From Streptomyces sp. P3 (GTDB taxonomy: Bacteria > Actinomycetota > Actinomycetes > Streptomycetales > Streptomycetaceae), in NCBI RefSeq assembly GCF_003032475.1, contig NZ_CP028369.1:5022001-5086000 (forward strand): a stretch of DNA of 64,000 nucleotides, read 5' to 3'. Numbering within the stretch: position 1 is the first letter of the stretch; each line of letters starts with the position of its first letter. Made by a program: the position numbers and the translations under genes. Shown here in pieces: positions 33,679 through 42,717 of the stretch. The notes under the pieces were generated by a model, which was given only the letters and a program-made list of their open reading frames with translations, did not search any database and was not told where the DNA came from.

Positions 33679-34131
33679 ATGAGCGCAGACCAGATGTCCG
33701 TCGGCGAGATGCTCGCCGCCACCGTGCCGATGGCCCGGACCCTCCACCTCGAGTTCCTGGAGGCCGGTCCGGAGAAGGCCGTGGTCGTCCTGCCGGACCA
33801 GGGCGAGTTCCACAACCACGTCGGCGGCCCGCACGCCGGGGCGATGTTCACGCTCGGCGAGTCCGCCAGCGGCGCGATCGTGCTCGCCGCGTTCGGCGAC
33901 CAGCTCTCCCGTGCGGTGCCGCTCGCCGTCGGCGCCGAGATCGCCTACCGCAAGCTCGCCATGGGCCCGGTCACCGCCACCGCCACCCTGGGCCGTCCGG
34001 CCGCCGAGGTGGTCGCGGAACTCGACGCCGGAGAGCGCCCCGAGTTCCCGGTCGCCATCGAGATCCGCCGTGCCGACGGGGCCGTCACCGGCGAGATGAC
34101 CGTCGTCTGGACCCTGCGCCCCAACGGCTGA
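33679..34131 (+). CDS. PaaI-like/DUF4442 hotdog-fold thioesterase
   Basis: The 150-residue protein contains the hotdog-helix signature FHNHVGGPHAGAMFTLGESA; the Asn/His-Gly and Glu positions match acyl-CoA thioesterases. It likely hydrolyses an acyl-CoA in the cytoplasm; the substrate is unknown. TAACCT (33667-33672) is 6 nt before the ATG, so the transcript is probably leaderless. Stand-alone gene. Confidence 0.86.
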   Translation: MSADQMSVGEMLAATVPMARTLHLEFLEAGPEKAVVVLPDQGEFHNHVGGPHAGAMFTLGESASGAIVLAAFGDQLSRAVPLAVGAEIAYRKLAMGPVTATATLGRPAAEVVAELDAGERPEFPVAIEIRRADGAVTGEMTVVWTLRPNG

Positions 34132-34216
34132 CCCGGCTCGGCGCGCCTGTGGCGGCCGTCGGCGCCGCGTCCCGCGGGTGCGGCGCGGTCGCCGGTCCGT
34201 ATACCGCCCCACGGTC

Positions 34217-34247
34217 GTGGACCCGTGGACCCGTGGACCCGTGGACC
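34217..34247. repeat. 8-bp tandem repeat GTGGACCC, nearly four copies
   Basis: GTGGACCC repeats from 34217 to 34247 in the 919-bp gap between the thioesterase and the ricin-domain gene. A second low-complexity tract, with CCCGTTCCTG/TTCTGTTCCC-like units, follows at about 34305-34390. Confidence 0.8.
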
Positions 34248-34394
34248 GGGCGGCGCGGCCGGCACCGGTGTGCGACGACGTCTGCCGCCGACCGCTGCGC
34301 AGATTCCCGTTCCTGCTTCTGTTGCGGTGCCCGTTCCTGTATCTGTTCCCGGTTCTGTTCCCGTTCCGGTTTCTGCTCCTGCTGCCGTCCGGCG

Positions 34395-34620
34395 GCGCCG
34401 TCCTCCAGGTTCGCGACGAATCTCCTCGAGCCAGGCCGTGAACTCCGCTCCCGGGTCGGGCCGGTCGTAGGCGAGGCGGACGACCGTGCGCAGACAGTCG
34501 GCCTTGTCGCCGGTGCCGTAACGCCGCTCCGAGAGCATCTCCTTCGCAGTCGCCTTGACGTCGGGGAGGAGCGGGGTGCCGAGACCGGCAGCGGGGGCTA
34601 CTGCTTTTGCGGACCATGGA
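34395..34620 (-). pseudogene. Short coding-like remnant without a proper end
   Basis: On the minus strand about 75 codons look protein-like: LGTPLLPDVKATAKEMLSER, then KADCLRTVVRLAYDRPDPGA and FTAWLEEIRRE. After that every frame enters the low-complexity tract (GTGTEPGTDTGTGTATE in this frame, QQEQKPEREQNREQ in another). No credible start or stop bounds it. I do not recognise the family. It may be the decayed end of a gene whose tail was overwritten by repeat expansion. Confidence 0.35.
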
Positions 34621-35050
34621 TGCGGGGCGGGGGCACTCGTGCTGACCGATGCTGATGGCAGTACGCCGAGAGCCGCCTCGGGGATTCCCGTGGACCGGTC
34701 GCTCCGACTCCCGGGCGGGTGGACGGGGTCGCCGCGACGGGCCCGAAGTTGGAGATTCCGTGCGCCATCCTGCTTTCCGCGGGCACAAGTTGAGCCCGGT
34801 CCTCCGGTGGGTTTTCGAAAACGGGTGCGGATACCGTCGGTAACTTATCTGAAATTCCCGCACTTTGAACTTGGGTCACTCAAACTCCTTGTTTCCCGTG
34901 AGACGCGTGTGCGAAGGTGAGCCTCCCCTTACGGAAGGGCCGGATCCGGTCGACGCGCCTGGTCAGGCCAAAGGTATGCACCAATCAGGCACCTGCTTTC
35001 CGACGACGTCCTATTCCGTGCCGTTCGTCGGCTTGGAAGGAATTGGTTCC

Positions 35051-37036
35051 GTGCAATCCCCCAACCCCCCACGCCCGCCCCACCCGCCCCGACCCGGCTG
35101 GACGCCCGGGGACTCCGACCCCCAGCTCGTCGCCCGACTGGCCGGCGGCGACGGGCGGCACCGCGCGATCGCCCTGCTCTTCGCCCGTCACTGGCGGGCC
35201 GCTCACGACTACGCGACCGTCTGTCTGGCCGGTACCGAGGACACGGCCCGACTGGTGGCCGCCGCCGCGTTCCACGAGGTGCTCGGCCGCCTCGCGGACG
35301 GACGCACCGCAGGGGCCCTGCGTCCCGAGCTCCTCGTCGCCGTCCGTGAGACGGTCCGGCAATGGGCCGGCGCCGAAAGCGTTTCCGCCGTTCTGCCGGA
35401 GCTGCGGAAAACCGTCGGCGGCCGTGGACTGCGCGCCGCGCGACCGGCGACCGCGGAAAGGCGGCAACTCGCCGAACACGCTTTCCAGTTGCTCCCGGCG
35501 GCCTCCCAATGCCTGTTGTGGCACACCGAGGTGGAGTCGGAACCCATAACCGTACCGGCCGGTCTGTCGGGCATGGACGCCGTGACCGCTGCGGCCGTCC
35601 TGGAACAGGCACGGGAACAATTCCGGGCGGCCTGCGTACGCGCCCACCGGGAACTCGCGCCGACCGGCGAATGCCGCTTCTACAACCGTCTCCTCGACAT
35701 CCCCCTGCGTCGCGGCGGCACCCTGCTGCCCGATGTCCGGCAGCATCTCGCGCACTGCCGTTTCTGCCGGCACGCCGCCGAACAGCTCAGTCACTTCGAC
35801 GGCGGACTGGACGTACTGCTCGCCGAGACCGTGCTCGGCTGGGGCGCGCTGCGCTACCTCGAGTCGCGTCCCGCCCGTACGGCCGCCGCCGACGCCGCTC
35901 CCCGGCCCGTCCCCGTGCGTCCGCTCGCCGGGACCGGCCGTCACCGCACCACGTCGGCCGGTCTGCTCGCCCTGCCGGGCAGGCGGCCCAGGGCCCTGCT
36001 CGTGGGCGCCGGACTCACCGCCCTCGCACTGGTCGCGACCGTCTTCGTGGCCAGGGGCTGGACGGAAGACACCGGCGTGCCCGGGCCCGGGGCCACCTGG
36101 GGCGCGCCGGCCGGCGGCATCAGCGCCCCGGGCACCACCGCGCAGGGCGGCCCGGGCAGCCGTTCGTCCTCCGCTTTTCCGTCGGCCGCGTCCGCCTCGC
36201 GGTCCATGGAGATCGCGCGCGGCAGGCTGCGCGGTCCGGACACGGAACTCTGCCTCGACGTCCGGGGAGGCCGGCCGGCGGCCGGAGCGGCGATCGTCCT
36301 GACGTCGTGCTCGCAGGGCGCGACCCAGCAGTGGTCGTACGAAGAGGACGGTCTGCTGCGCAGCTCCGCCGACCCCACGCTCTGCCTGGCCGCCGATCCG
36401 CACCGCCGCACGACCGCCCTGGCCGGCTGTCTGGTGCACTCCGGCGAGACGTTCTTCGACCTGACCGTCCGCGGCGAGCTCGTACTGCGCCGGAACGACG
36501 ATCTCGTGGTCGCCCGCGACGCCGACGGCTCGGGCAGGGGCCTCGCCGTCGCCCCACGGGACGGTTCCGCCGGACAGCGGTGGCTGTTCGACGCGGTCGC
36601 CCCGTCGGAGGGACGGCCCGGCCCGTCGGTCCGCGGCTCGGCGGAGCCGCCCGACCCGAAGGCCGTGGTGCCGCCGGGCGCACCCGCGCCCCGGGACGCC
36701 GCGCCAGTCGCCCCCGACGCCGCTCCCGAGCCCGCCGAACCCACCCCGTCGGCACCGCAGTTCCACACGAGAATCGTCCAGGCGGACTGCTGCGACTCTG
36801 CGGGTGACACGGGCTCCCCGGGCTCCCAGGGCGCCGACGCTGCGGACGGTTCGGGCGGCCCCAGGTTCCCAGGCGAACCCGGCACTGCGGGCACTGCGGG
36901 TACTCCGGGCGCCTCGCGCGTCCCGGACGGCCGGTCGGCCCCCGCGGCGCATCTCCGGGCCCTTCCCGTCAAGCTCGGCGGGCAGCGGGTACCGATCAGG
37001 GCCGTCGTCGGCGTGACGAGGGTCCTCGGACGCTGA
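35051..37036 (+). CDS. Sigma-like / zinc-finger / ricin-lectin membrane protein
   Basis: The 661-residue protein starts at GTG 35051 after GGAAGGAA. Residues about 20-220 are helical and resemble a sigma-70 region 2/4-like module (SDPQLVARLAGGDGRHRAIA). A zinc-finger-like HLAHCRFCRHAAEQL follows near residue 240, then one membrane helix (ALLVGAGLTALALVATVFVA, about 318-337). Outside lies a ricin B-type lectin domain with QQW and QRW motifs, then a long Pro/Gly/Ala-rich region. The arrangement suggests a membrane-tethered regulator or sensor with a sugar-binding exterior. No operon partner. An in-frame extension to 34865 is possible. Confidence 0.78.
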   Translation: MQSPNPPRPPHPPRPGWTPGDSDPQLVARLAGGDGRHRAIALLFARHWRAAHDYATVCLAGTEDTARLVAAAAFHEVLGRLADGRTAGALRPELLVAVRETVRQWAGAESVSAVLPELRKTVGGRGLRAARPATAERRQLAEHAFQLLPAASQCLLWHTEVESEPITVPAGLSGMDAVTAAAVLEQAREQFRAACVRAHRELAPTGECRFYNRLLDIPLRRGGTLLPDVRQHLAHCRFCRHAAEQLSHFDGGLDVLLAETVLGWGALRYLESRPARTAAADAAPRPVPVRPLAGTGRHRTTSAGLLALPGRRPRALLVGAGLTALALVATVFVARGWTEDTGVPGPGATWGAPAGGISAPGTTAQGGPGSRSSSAFPSAASASRSMEIARGRLRGPDTELCLDVRGGRPAAGAAIVLTSCSQGATQQWSYEEDGLLRSSADPTLCLAADPHRRTTALAGCLVHSGETFFDLTVRGELVLRRNDDLVVARDADGSGRGLAVAPRDGSAGQRWLFDAVAPSEGRPGPSVRGSAEPPDPKAVVPPGAPAPRDAAPVAPDAAPEPAEPTPSAPQFHTRIVQADCCDSAGDTGSPGSQGADAADGSGGPRFPGEPGTAGTAGTPGASRVPDGRSAPAAHLRALPVKLGGQRVPIRAVVGVTRVLGR

Positions 37037-37084
37037 GCGGCGGGCCGGGGGCCGACACAAAGGGAACGTGAGGACGAAGAACCG

Positions 37085-37150
37085 GCCGCAGGCCGGGCCG
37101 CGGGGTGCAGACCGTCCAGCGGCCCGGCCCGGCCCGGCCCGGCCTGCGGC
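37085..37150 (+). terminator. Long hairpin in the 340-bp gap before the DedA gene
   Basis: GCCGCAGGCCGGGCC (37085-37099) pairs exactly with 37136-37150, around a loop containing five GGCCC repeats that allow alternative pairings. It should terminate the ricin-domain gene. Further on, TAGGCT at 37324-37329 is a candidate -10 for the DedA gene. The rest of the gap holds nothing I can name. Confidence 0.7.
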
Positions 37151-37376
37151 CACGTCGATCGCGGGCCGCCCATCCGTCGCGGCGGAGTCCGGGCGGGCGG
37201 CCGCGCGATGCCCGGCCGCCACCGTCGACTGCCTGAGCGGAACCTGTGGTTCGTCCCGTGCGTCCCGGATCCGGGGAGGCGGTGCGCCGCACCACCGGAC
37301 GGCTCCGGACCCGCCGGACCCGGTAGGCTTCGTGGGAACCCGCAAGCCCAGGGACGTCGAACGGGAGGAACCCGCG

Positions 37377-38033
37377 GTGCACGTGCAGGAATGGCTCGAC
37401 TCGGTGCCCGCGATCGCCGTCTACGCGGTGGTGGGCCTGGTCATCGGCCTCGAGAGCCTCGGCATCCCGCTGCCCGGCGAGATCATCCTGGTCTCGGCCG
37501 CGCTGCTGTCCTCCCAGCACGGCGGGATCAACCCCGTCGTTCTCGGTGCGTGCGCCACCGCCGGCGCCGTCATCGGCGACTCCATCGGCTACGCCATCGG
37601 CCGCAAGGGCGGACGTCCGCTGCTGGCCTGGCTCGGCGCGAAGTTCCCCCGGCACTTCAGCGAGGGGCACATCGCCACCGCCGAGCGGTCCTTCGAGAAG
37701 TGGGGCATGTGGGCGGTCTTCTTCGGCCGGTTCGTCGCCCTGCTGCGCATCTTCGCCGGCCCGCTCGCGGGCGTCCTGCACATGCCGTACTGGAAGTTCC
37801 TCGTCGCCAACGTCCTCGGCGGCATCGCGTGGGCGGGCGGCACGACCGCGGTCATCTACTACGTGGGCGTCGTCGCGGAGTCCTGGCTGAAGCGGTTCTC
37901 CTGGCTGGGGCTGGTGCTCGCGGTGCTGATCGGCCTGACCTCGATGCTGGTGCTCAAGCGCAAGGCCAAGAAGATGCAGACGGCGCAGCCCGAGTCCGCG
38001 TCCGAGCCGGAGCCGGTGACCGCCGGGGAGTGA
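37377..38033 (+). CDS. DedA-family membrane protein
   Basis: The 218-residue protein starts at GTG 37377, with GGGAGG upstream. The DedA core is clear: GLESLGIPLPGEIILVSAAL, the GDSIGYAIGRKGG motif, and FFGRFVALLRIFAGPLAGVL with the essential Arg. Characterised DedA proteins flip undecaprenyl phosphate or phosphatidylethanolamine across the membrane. About five membrane helices and a short charged tail follow. A role in lipid-carrier recycling is inferred, together with uppP elsewhere in the window. Confidence 0.92.
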   Translation: MHVQEWLDSVPAIAVYAVVGLVIGLESLGIPLPGEIILVSAALLSSQHGGINPVVLGACATAGAVIGDSIGYAIGRKGGRPLLAWLGAKFPRHFSEGHIATAERSFEKWGMWAVFFGRFVALLRIFAGPLAGVLHMPYWKFLVANVLGGIAWAGGTTAVIYYVGVVAESWLKRFSWLGLVLAVLIGLTSMLVLKRKAKKMQTAQPESASEPEPVTAGE

Positions 38034-38060
38034 CGCCCCCAGTGCCGCGGGGCCCGCTGT

Positions 38061-38591
38061 CTACTCCTGGTGGATCGCGGTGTGCGCCTTGGCGAGATCC
38101 GCGTACAACGTGCCGTTCAGCGTGACCCCTTGACGCTCCTCCAGTGTCAACTCCCGCCTGACCTTGGCCGGCACGCCCGCGACCAGCGACCCGGGCGGGA
38201 CCTGCATCCCCTGCGGCACCAGCGCCTGCGCGGCGACCAGGGAACCCGCCCCGATCACGGCCCCGTTGAGCACCGTCGCGCCCATTCCGACGAGGCAGTC
38301 GTCCTCCACGGTCGCGCCGTGCACGACGGCGTTGTGGCCGACGGAGACCCGCTCGCCGATGGTCACCGGAAATCCGGGGTCGGCGTGCAGCGTCACGTTG
38401 TCCTGGACGTTCGCGTCCCTGCGCACGGTGATCCGCTCCACGTCGCCGCGCACCACCGCCCCGTACCAGACGCTCGCGCCCGCCTCCAGCGTCACGTCCC
38501 CGATCACCGAGGCCGTCGGCGCCACGAACGCCTCCGCGTCGACCCGGGGTTCCCTGCCGCCGATGCCCACGATCAGCGCCCTGTGCGTCAT
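38061..38591 (-). CDS. Gamma carbonic anhydrase-like hexapeptide protein
   Basis: The 176-residue left-handed beta-helix protein starts at ATG 38591, with AGGAG upstream. The family signature RGDVERITVRRDANVQDNVT and the metal-binding His in GHNAVVHG are present. Most bacterial relatives (YrdA/PaaY) are metal-binding carbonic anhydrases or thioesterases; activity is uncertain without the third His being confirmed. Divergent from another hexapeptide-repeat enzyme 109 bp away. Confidence 0.9.
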   Translation of the reverse strand: MTHRALIVGIGGREPRVDAEAFVAPTASVIGDVTLEAGASVWYGAVVRGDVERITVRRDANVQDNVTLHADPGFPVTIGERVSVGHNAVVHGATVEDDCLVGMGATVLNGAVIGAGSLVAAQALVPQGMQVPPGSLVAGVPAKVRRELTLEERQGVTLNGTLYADLAKAHTAIHQE

Positions 38592-38699
38592 CACCGTCTC
38601 CTCGTGTCCGTCGTCTCCGCGCACCGTACGCCACCCGGTGGGGCGAAGATCACAGGCCTGTGGTCCCGTGGTCCCGGCGCCGCTGAGTACGGTGTGCGG

Positions 38700-39464
38700 G
38701 TGCCCAAGCGCAGGAACACGTTCTCATCATGGCGGCGCCGCCTCGTGCAGCGCGCCGTCCACGCGGGCTGGGCCTGGGTGCAGCGCACGGGTTCGGTGAC
38801 CGCCGAGCGCCCCGGGCGCTTCCGCTTCGGCTCGATGGGGGAGGGCACCCGGCTCGCCTTCCCGCTCGGCACGGTGTTCGGGGAGCCGTGGATCCATCTG
38901 GGGGCGCACTGCATCGTCGGCGAGCAGGTCACCCTGACCGCCGGTCTGATGCCCGACCTCGATCTCGGACCCGATCCGATCCTGCGCCTCGGCGACGGCG
39001 TGGTCCTCGGCCGGGGCAGTCATGTCATCGCCGACACCACCGTCACCATCGGCAGTGACTGCTACTTCGGCCCGTACGTGTACATCACGTCCACGAACCA
39101 CTCCTACGACGACCCGCACGAGCCGATCGGCAAGCAGTGGCCGCGGATGGAGCCCGTGGAGATCGGCCCCGGCTGCTGGATCGGCACGGGTGCGGTGATC
39201 CTTCCGGGAGCGCGGATCGGCCGCAACGTCGTGGTGGCGGCCGGGGCGGTGGTGCGCGGCCCGGTTCCCGACCACTCGGTGGTCGCGGGCGCCCCCGCCC
39301 GGGTCGTACGGCGGTGGACGCCCGCCGACGGCTGGCAGCCGCCGCTGCGCACCCCGCCCCCGGTGCCGATACCGGACGGCGTCACCCCGGACCAGCTGGT
39401 CGCGCTGTCGGAGCTGGACGAGGCGACGGTGGAACGCCTCGCCCAGCTGGAGCCCGAGAGCTGA
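38700..39464 (+). CDS. Hexapeptide-repeat acyltransferase
   Basis: The 254-residue protein has an N-terminal basic segment followed by a left-handed beta-helix with ITSTNHSYDDPHEPIGKQ, the O-acetyltransferase loop (catalytic His), and WIGTGAVILPGARIGRNVVV. It transfers an acyl group, probably acetyl from acetyl-CoA, to a sugar or surface polymer. The C-terminal 45 residues are an extra helical tail. GTG 38700 has TACGGT 6 nt upstream (38688-38693), suggesting a leaderless message. Confidence 0.86.
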   Translation: MPKRRNTFSSWRRRLVQRAVHAGWAWVQRTGSVTAERPGRFRFGSMGEGTRLAFPLGTVFGEPWIHLGAHCIVGEQVTLTAGLMPDLDLGPDPILRLGDGVVLGRGSHVIADTTVTIGSDCYFGPYVYITSTNHSYDDPHEPIGKQWPRMEPVEIGPGCWIGTGAVILPGARIGRNVVVAAGAVVRGPVPDHSVVAGAPARVVRRWTPADGWQPPLRTPPPVPIPDGVTPDQLVALSELDEATVERLAQLEPES

Positions 39465-39497
39465 AGCGCGTTCGGGGGCCGGGTCGGGGCAGGTGGC

Positions 39498-40355
39498 TCA
39501 GCCGGTCGCCAGCAGCAGTGTGCCCGCCAGGGCCAGCCCCGCGCCGGCCACCTGGAGCCCGCGGAGCCGTTCGCGCAGCAGGCCGCGCGCGGCGAGGGCC
39601 GTGACGACGGGGTAGAGGGAGGCGAGCACGGCGGCCACCGTGACCGGACCGTGCTGGGCGGCGACGACATAGGTGCCGTTCGCCGCGACGTCGGCGAGGC
39701 CGACGAAGGCCAGGGCCGGCAGCGAGCGCCACGGGAAACCGCCGTCCGGGAGGGTGGCGGCGTTCCGCCGTACGGAGAGGTACAGCGCGAGGCCGCCGAT
39801 CGCCACACTGACCGCGCGCTGGACGAAGAGAGCGAGGAACAGGCCCGTCACCGTGGTCGACGCCTCCGCGATCAGGGCGAACACCGTGCCGAAGCCGAAG
39901 GCCGCGACGAGCGTGAGCAGGATGGCCCGACGCTGTACGGGCGCGCCCCGCAGCTGCGGTCCGCCCGCGAGGACCACCCCGAGCACGGCGACCGCGATCC
40001 CCGCGATCTGCAGCAGTCCGGGCCGCTCGCCGAGGAAAAGTCCCACGCCGACCGGGACGGCCACACCGACCGTGCCGAGCGGGGAGACCACCCCCATGGG
40101 GCCGAGCGCGAGCGCCTTGTAGAAGCAGAGCAGCGCCACCGGGCCCACCGTCCCGGCGGCGACCGCGAACCACAACCGGGGGCCGGCCTCGCTCCAGCCG
40201 TCGGTGGCGAACACGATCGCGCCGAGGACCGCCGCGGCGATCGCCTGCGAGACGACGACCACCGTCAGCGCCGGGGTGCGCCGGGTCAGCAGGCCGCCGC
40301 CGAAGTCGGCCAGTCCCCACAGCAGGCTGGTGGCGAGGGCGAAGAGTGCTGTCAC
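39498..40355 (-). CDS. EamA/DMT-family transporter
   Basis: The 285-residue protein has ten membrane helices in two EamA halves, with SPLGTVGVAVPVGVGLFLGE and ASLYPVVTALAARGLLRERL as typical half-ends. It is probably an exporter of a small metabolite. It is divergent from an XRE-cupin regulator with 105 bp between, a common arrangement in which the regulator controls the exporter. GTG 40355 start. The AT-richer gap contains candidate sites, but I could not define an operator. Confidence 0.88.
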   Translation of the reverse strand: MTALFALATSLLWGLADFGGGLLTRRTPALTVVVVSQAIAAAVLGAIVFATDGWSEAGPRLWFAVAAGTVGPVALLCFYKALALGPMGVVSPLGTVGVAVPVGVGLFLGERPGLLQIAGIAVAVLGVVLAGGPQLRGAPVQRRAILLTLVAAFGFGTVFALIAEASTTVTGLFLALFVQRAVSVAIGGLALYLSVRRNAATLPDGGFPWRSLPALAFVGLADVAANGTYVVAAQHGPVTVAAVLASLYPVVTALAARGLLRERLRGLQVAGAGLALAGTLLLATG

Positions 40356-40460
40356 GGATCACTCGCAGTACAGTTCGGTGGACGATCGGGTACACCACAC
40401 CATAGTGCAGTGGAGTGAACCCAGTAATTCAACATATTGCCCTCGTCTCCTGGATGGAAT

Positions 40461-41036
40461 GTGTCGGACCTCGACCTGCTGACCCAGTCCCTGGCGCGCA
40501 ACGTCAAGCGATGGCGCACCGAGCGCGGATTCACCCTCGACGCGCTCGCCGCCCGCGCAGGCGTCAGCCGCGGCATGCTGATCCAGATCGAACAGGCCCG
40601 CACCAATCCCAGCATCGGCACGGTCGTCAAGATCGGCGACGCCCTCGGGATCAGCGTCACCACGCTGCTGGACTACGAACGGGGCCCGAAGGTCCGCATC
40701 GTCCCCGCCGACCAGGCGGTACGGCTGTGGCACACCGACGCGGGCAGTTACAGCCGCCTCCTCGCCGGCGCGGAGGCGCCGGGCCCGCTGGAGATGTGGG
40801 ACTGGCGGCTCATGCCCGGCGAGAGCAGCGGCTCGGACCCGCACCCGCCGGGCACGGTCGAGATCGCCCATGTCACCGTCGGCGAACTGACCCTGACCGT
40901 CGACGGCGCCGAGTACCGCGTCGGGGCGGGGGCGAGTGTCACGTTCGAGGCCAACGCCGCGCACTCCTACGCCAACCGCGGCGAGGTGCCGACGGAGATG
41001 GTGCTGACCGTGTCGGTGCCCCCGCCCGCGCGCTGA
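40461..41036 (+). CDS. XRE-family regulator with C-terminal cupin sensor
   Basis: The 191-residue protein starts at GTG 40461, with GGATGGA upstream. The HTH (about residues 10-65) contains AARAGVSRGMLIQIEQARTN, followed by a cupin barrel with EIAHVTVGELTLTVDG and GAGASVTFEANAAHSYAN. The cupin likely binds the effector. It probably regulates the divergent EamA gene. The gene ends only about 50 bp before a decayed YbaK gene. Confidence 0.9.
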   Translation: MSDLDLLTQSLARNVKRWRTERGFTLDALAARAGVSRGMLIQIEQARTNPSIGTVVKIGDALGISVTTLLDYERGPKVRIVPADQAVRLWHTDAGSYSRLLAGAEAPGPLEMWDWRLMPGESSGSDPHPPGTVEIAHVTVGELTLTVDGAEYRVGAGASVTFEANAAHSYANRGEVPTEMVLTVSVPPPAR

Positions 41037-41083
41037 GCCGACGGGCGAACGGCCGGGAACGGGGCTGTCGGCGTGCGGCCGTC

Positions 41084-41450
41084 CGCGCACCCGCCGGAGT
41101 GCGGGGCGGCGGAACGACGCTCGCCGCGTGCGTGGTCCTGTCCGCCACCGGTCCTGTCCATCCCGCGGATCGACGTCGACGGCGTCGTGCGCCGCCGACT
41201 CGGGGCGCGCAAGGCCTCGTTCGCCCCGATGGACCTTGCGTCGGGCGAGACCGGAACGGAGTACGGCGGGATCGCGCCGGGCGGACTTCCCTCCTCCTGG
41301 CCGGTGTTGGTGGACGCGGCGGTCGTCGACCTGCCCGGTGTGCTGGTGGGTCGCGGGCGTCCGTGCGGGAAGCTGCTGGTGCCGGGCGAGGCGTTCGCCG
41401 AACTGCCGGGCGCGATGGTGCTCGAGGGGCTCGGACTGCCCGCGGCCTAA
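41084..41450 (+). pseudogene. 5'-truncated, frameshifted YbaK/aminoacyl-tRNA deacylase gene
   Basis: One frame gives RGGGTTLAACVVLSAT (from 41102); another resumes DVDGVVRRRLGARKASFAPM and runs to the TAA at 41448, including GTEYGGIAPGGLPSSWPVLV and the C-terminal VLEGLGLPAA. Together these are the second half of a YbaK/EbsC-type editing-domain protein, normally about 165 residues; the first half is missing. The frame break coincides with a 10-nt direct repeat, GGTCCTGTCC at 41134-41143 and 41150-41159, 16 nt apart, so a 16-bp duplication shifted the frame. Confidence 0.72.
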
Positions 41451-42655
41451 GGCGTGCTCGGGGCGGCCGCGTGGTGGGCGAGGACCCGGTGCGGATCCTC
41501 CTCGCCGGGCGCCGACGCCGGGTCGGCGTGCACCAGTGCGGCCGTCAGGCGCGGCACCGCGTGCAGCAGGGCGTGTTCGGCCGCCACGGCGACCCGGTGC
41601 GCCTGGCGCACCGTCAGGTCGCCGTCCACGACGACCGCCACCTCGGCGCGCAGCCGGTGCCCGATCCAGCGCAGCCGCAACTCGCCCACCTCGCGCACCC
41701 CTTCGACCGCCCGCAGGGCCTGCTCGGCCCGGTCCACCAGTGCCGGGTCGACGGCGTCCATCACCCGCCGGAACACCTCCCGGGCGGCGTCCCGCAGCAC
41801 CAGGGCGATCGCCGCCGTGATCGCCAGCCCCACGACCGGGTCGGCCGGCCGCCACCCGAGCGCCGAGCCGCCCGCGCCCAGCAGCACCGCGAGCGAGGTG
41901 AACCCGTCCGTGCGGGCGTGCAGGCCGTCCGCGACCAGCGCGGCCGAGCCGATCGAGCGGCCGACCCGGATGCGGTACCGCGCGACCCACTCATTGCCCG
42001 CGAAACCCGCCAGCGCTGCCAGGGTGACGGCCCCCAGGTGGTCGACGGGCCGCGGGTCCAGCAGCCGCTCCACCGCCGTCCAGCCTGCGAAGACCGCGGA
42101 GGCGGCGATGGTCAGGACGATCGCGATGCCGGCCAGATCCTCCGCCCGCCCGTAGCCGTAGGTGAAGCGCCGGGTGGCCGCCCGCCGGCCCAGGACGAAG
42201 GCGATGCCGAGGGGGACTGCCGTCAGCGCGTCCGCCGCGTTGTGCACCGTGTCGCCGAGCAGGGCCACCGAACCGGAGAGCGCGACCACGACAGCCTGCG
42301 CCGCGGCCGTCACACCGAGCACCGCGAGGGAGACCCACAGTGCGCGCATGCCCCGGGCCGAACTCTCCAGGGCCGGGTCCAGCTTGTCGGCGGTCTCGTG
42401 GGAATGGGGGGTGAGGAGATGCGCGAGGCGGTGGCGCAGAGCGCGGGCGCGGGAGGCGGCGGTCGAGGGGGGTGAAGGGGAGTCGGCGTGGTCGGCATGG
42501 TGGTGCGGGTGGTCATGGGCGTGATCGTGGGCCCGGTGGTGCGTGGAGTCGTGGGCATGGGCGAGGGGGGCGGAATGGTGGTGCGCGTGACCATGACCGT
42601 GCGCGGGATGGTGCCCGCCGTCGGTCCGGTGTCCTCGGTCGTGCCGCTCGCTCAC
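41447..42655 (-). CDS. Cation diffusion facilitator with His-rich N-terminus
   Basis: The 402-residue metal exporter starts at GTG 42655 after AAGGGG. About 25 His lie in the first 65 residues (HHPAHGHGHAHHHSAPLAHA and beyond). Six membrane helices follow. The transport site is HD/HD type (GDTVHNAADAL and DGLHARTDGF), matching Zn or Co/Ni exporters. A cytoplasmic ferredoxin-like domain closes the chain. It is divergent from an ArsR regulator across 62 bp, so metal-induced expression is likely. Its stop codon overlaps that of the YbaK remnant. Confidence 0.93.
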   Translation of the reverse strand: MSERHDRGHRTDGGHHPAHGHGHAHHHSAPLAHAHDSTHHRAHDHAHDHPHHHADHADSPSPPSTAASRARALRHRLAHLLTPHSHETADKLDPALESSARGMRALWVSLAVLGVTAAAQAVVVALSGSVALLGDTVHNAADALTAVPLGIAFVLGRRAATRRFTYGYGRAEDLAGIAIVLTIAASAVFAGWTAVERLLDPRPVDHLGAVTLAALAGFAGNEWVARYRIRVGRSIGSAALVADGLHARTDGFTSLAVLLGAGGSALGWRPADPVVGLAITAAIALVLRDAAREVFRRVMDAVDPALVDRAEQALRAVEGVREVGELRLRWIGHRLRAEVAVVVDGDLTVRQAHRVAVAAEHALLHAVPRLTAALVHADPASAPGEEDPHRVLAHHAAAPSTP

Positions 42656-42717
42656 GTCGGTCCCCTTCCGGTGTGCCGGGGTGGACGGGTGCGCGCCCAC
42701 CCCGCCATTATGTGCGT

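Noticed and set aside
34217..34247. GTGGACCC repeats considered as an iteron or replication origin
   Set aside because: Too few copies, no replication gene nearby, no AT-rich unwinding region attached.
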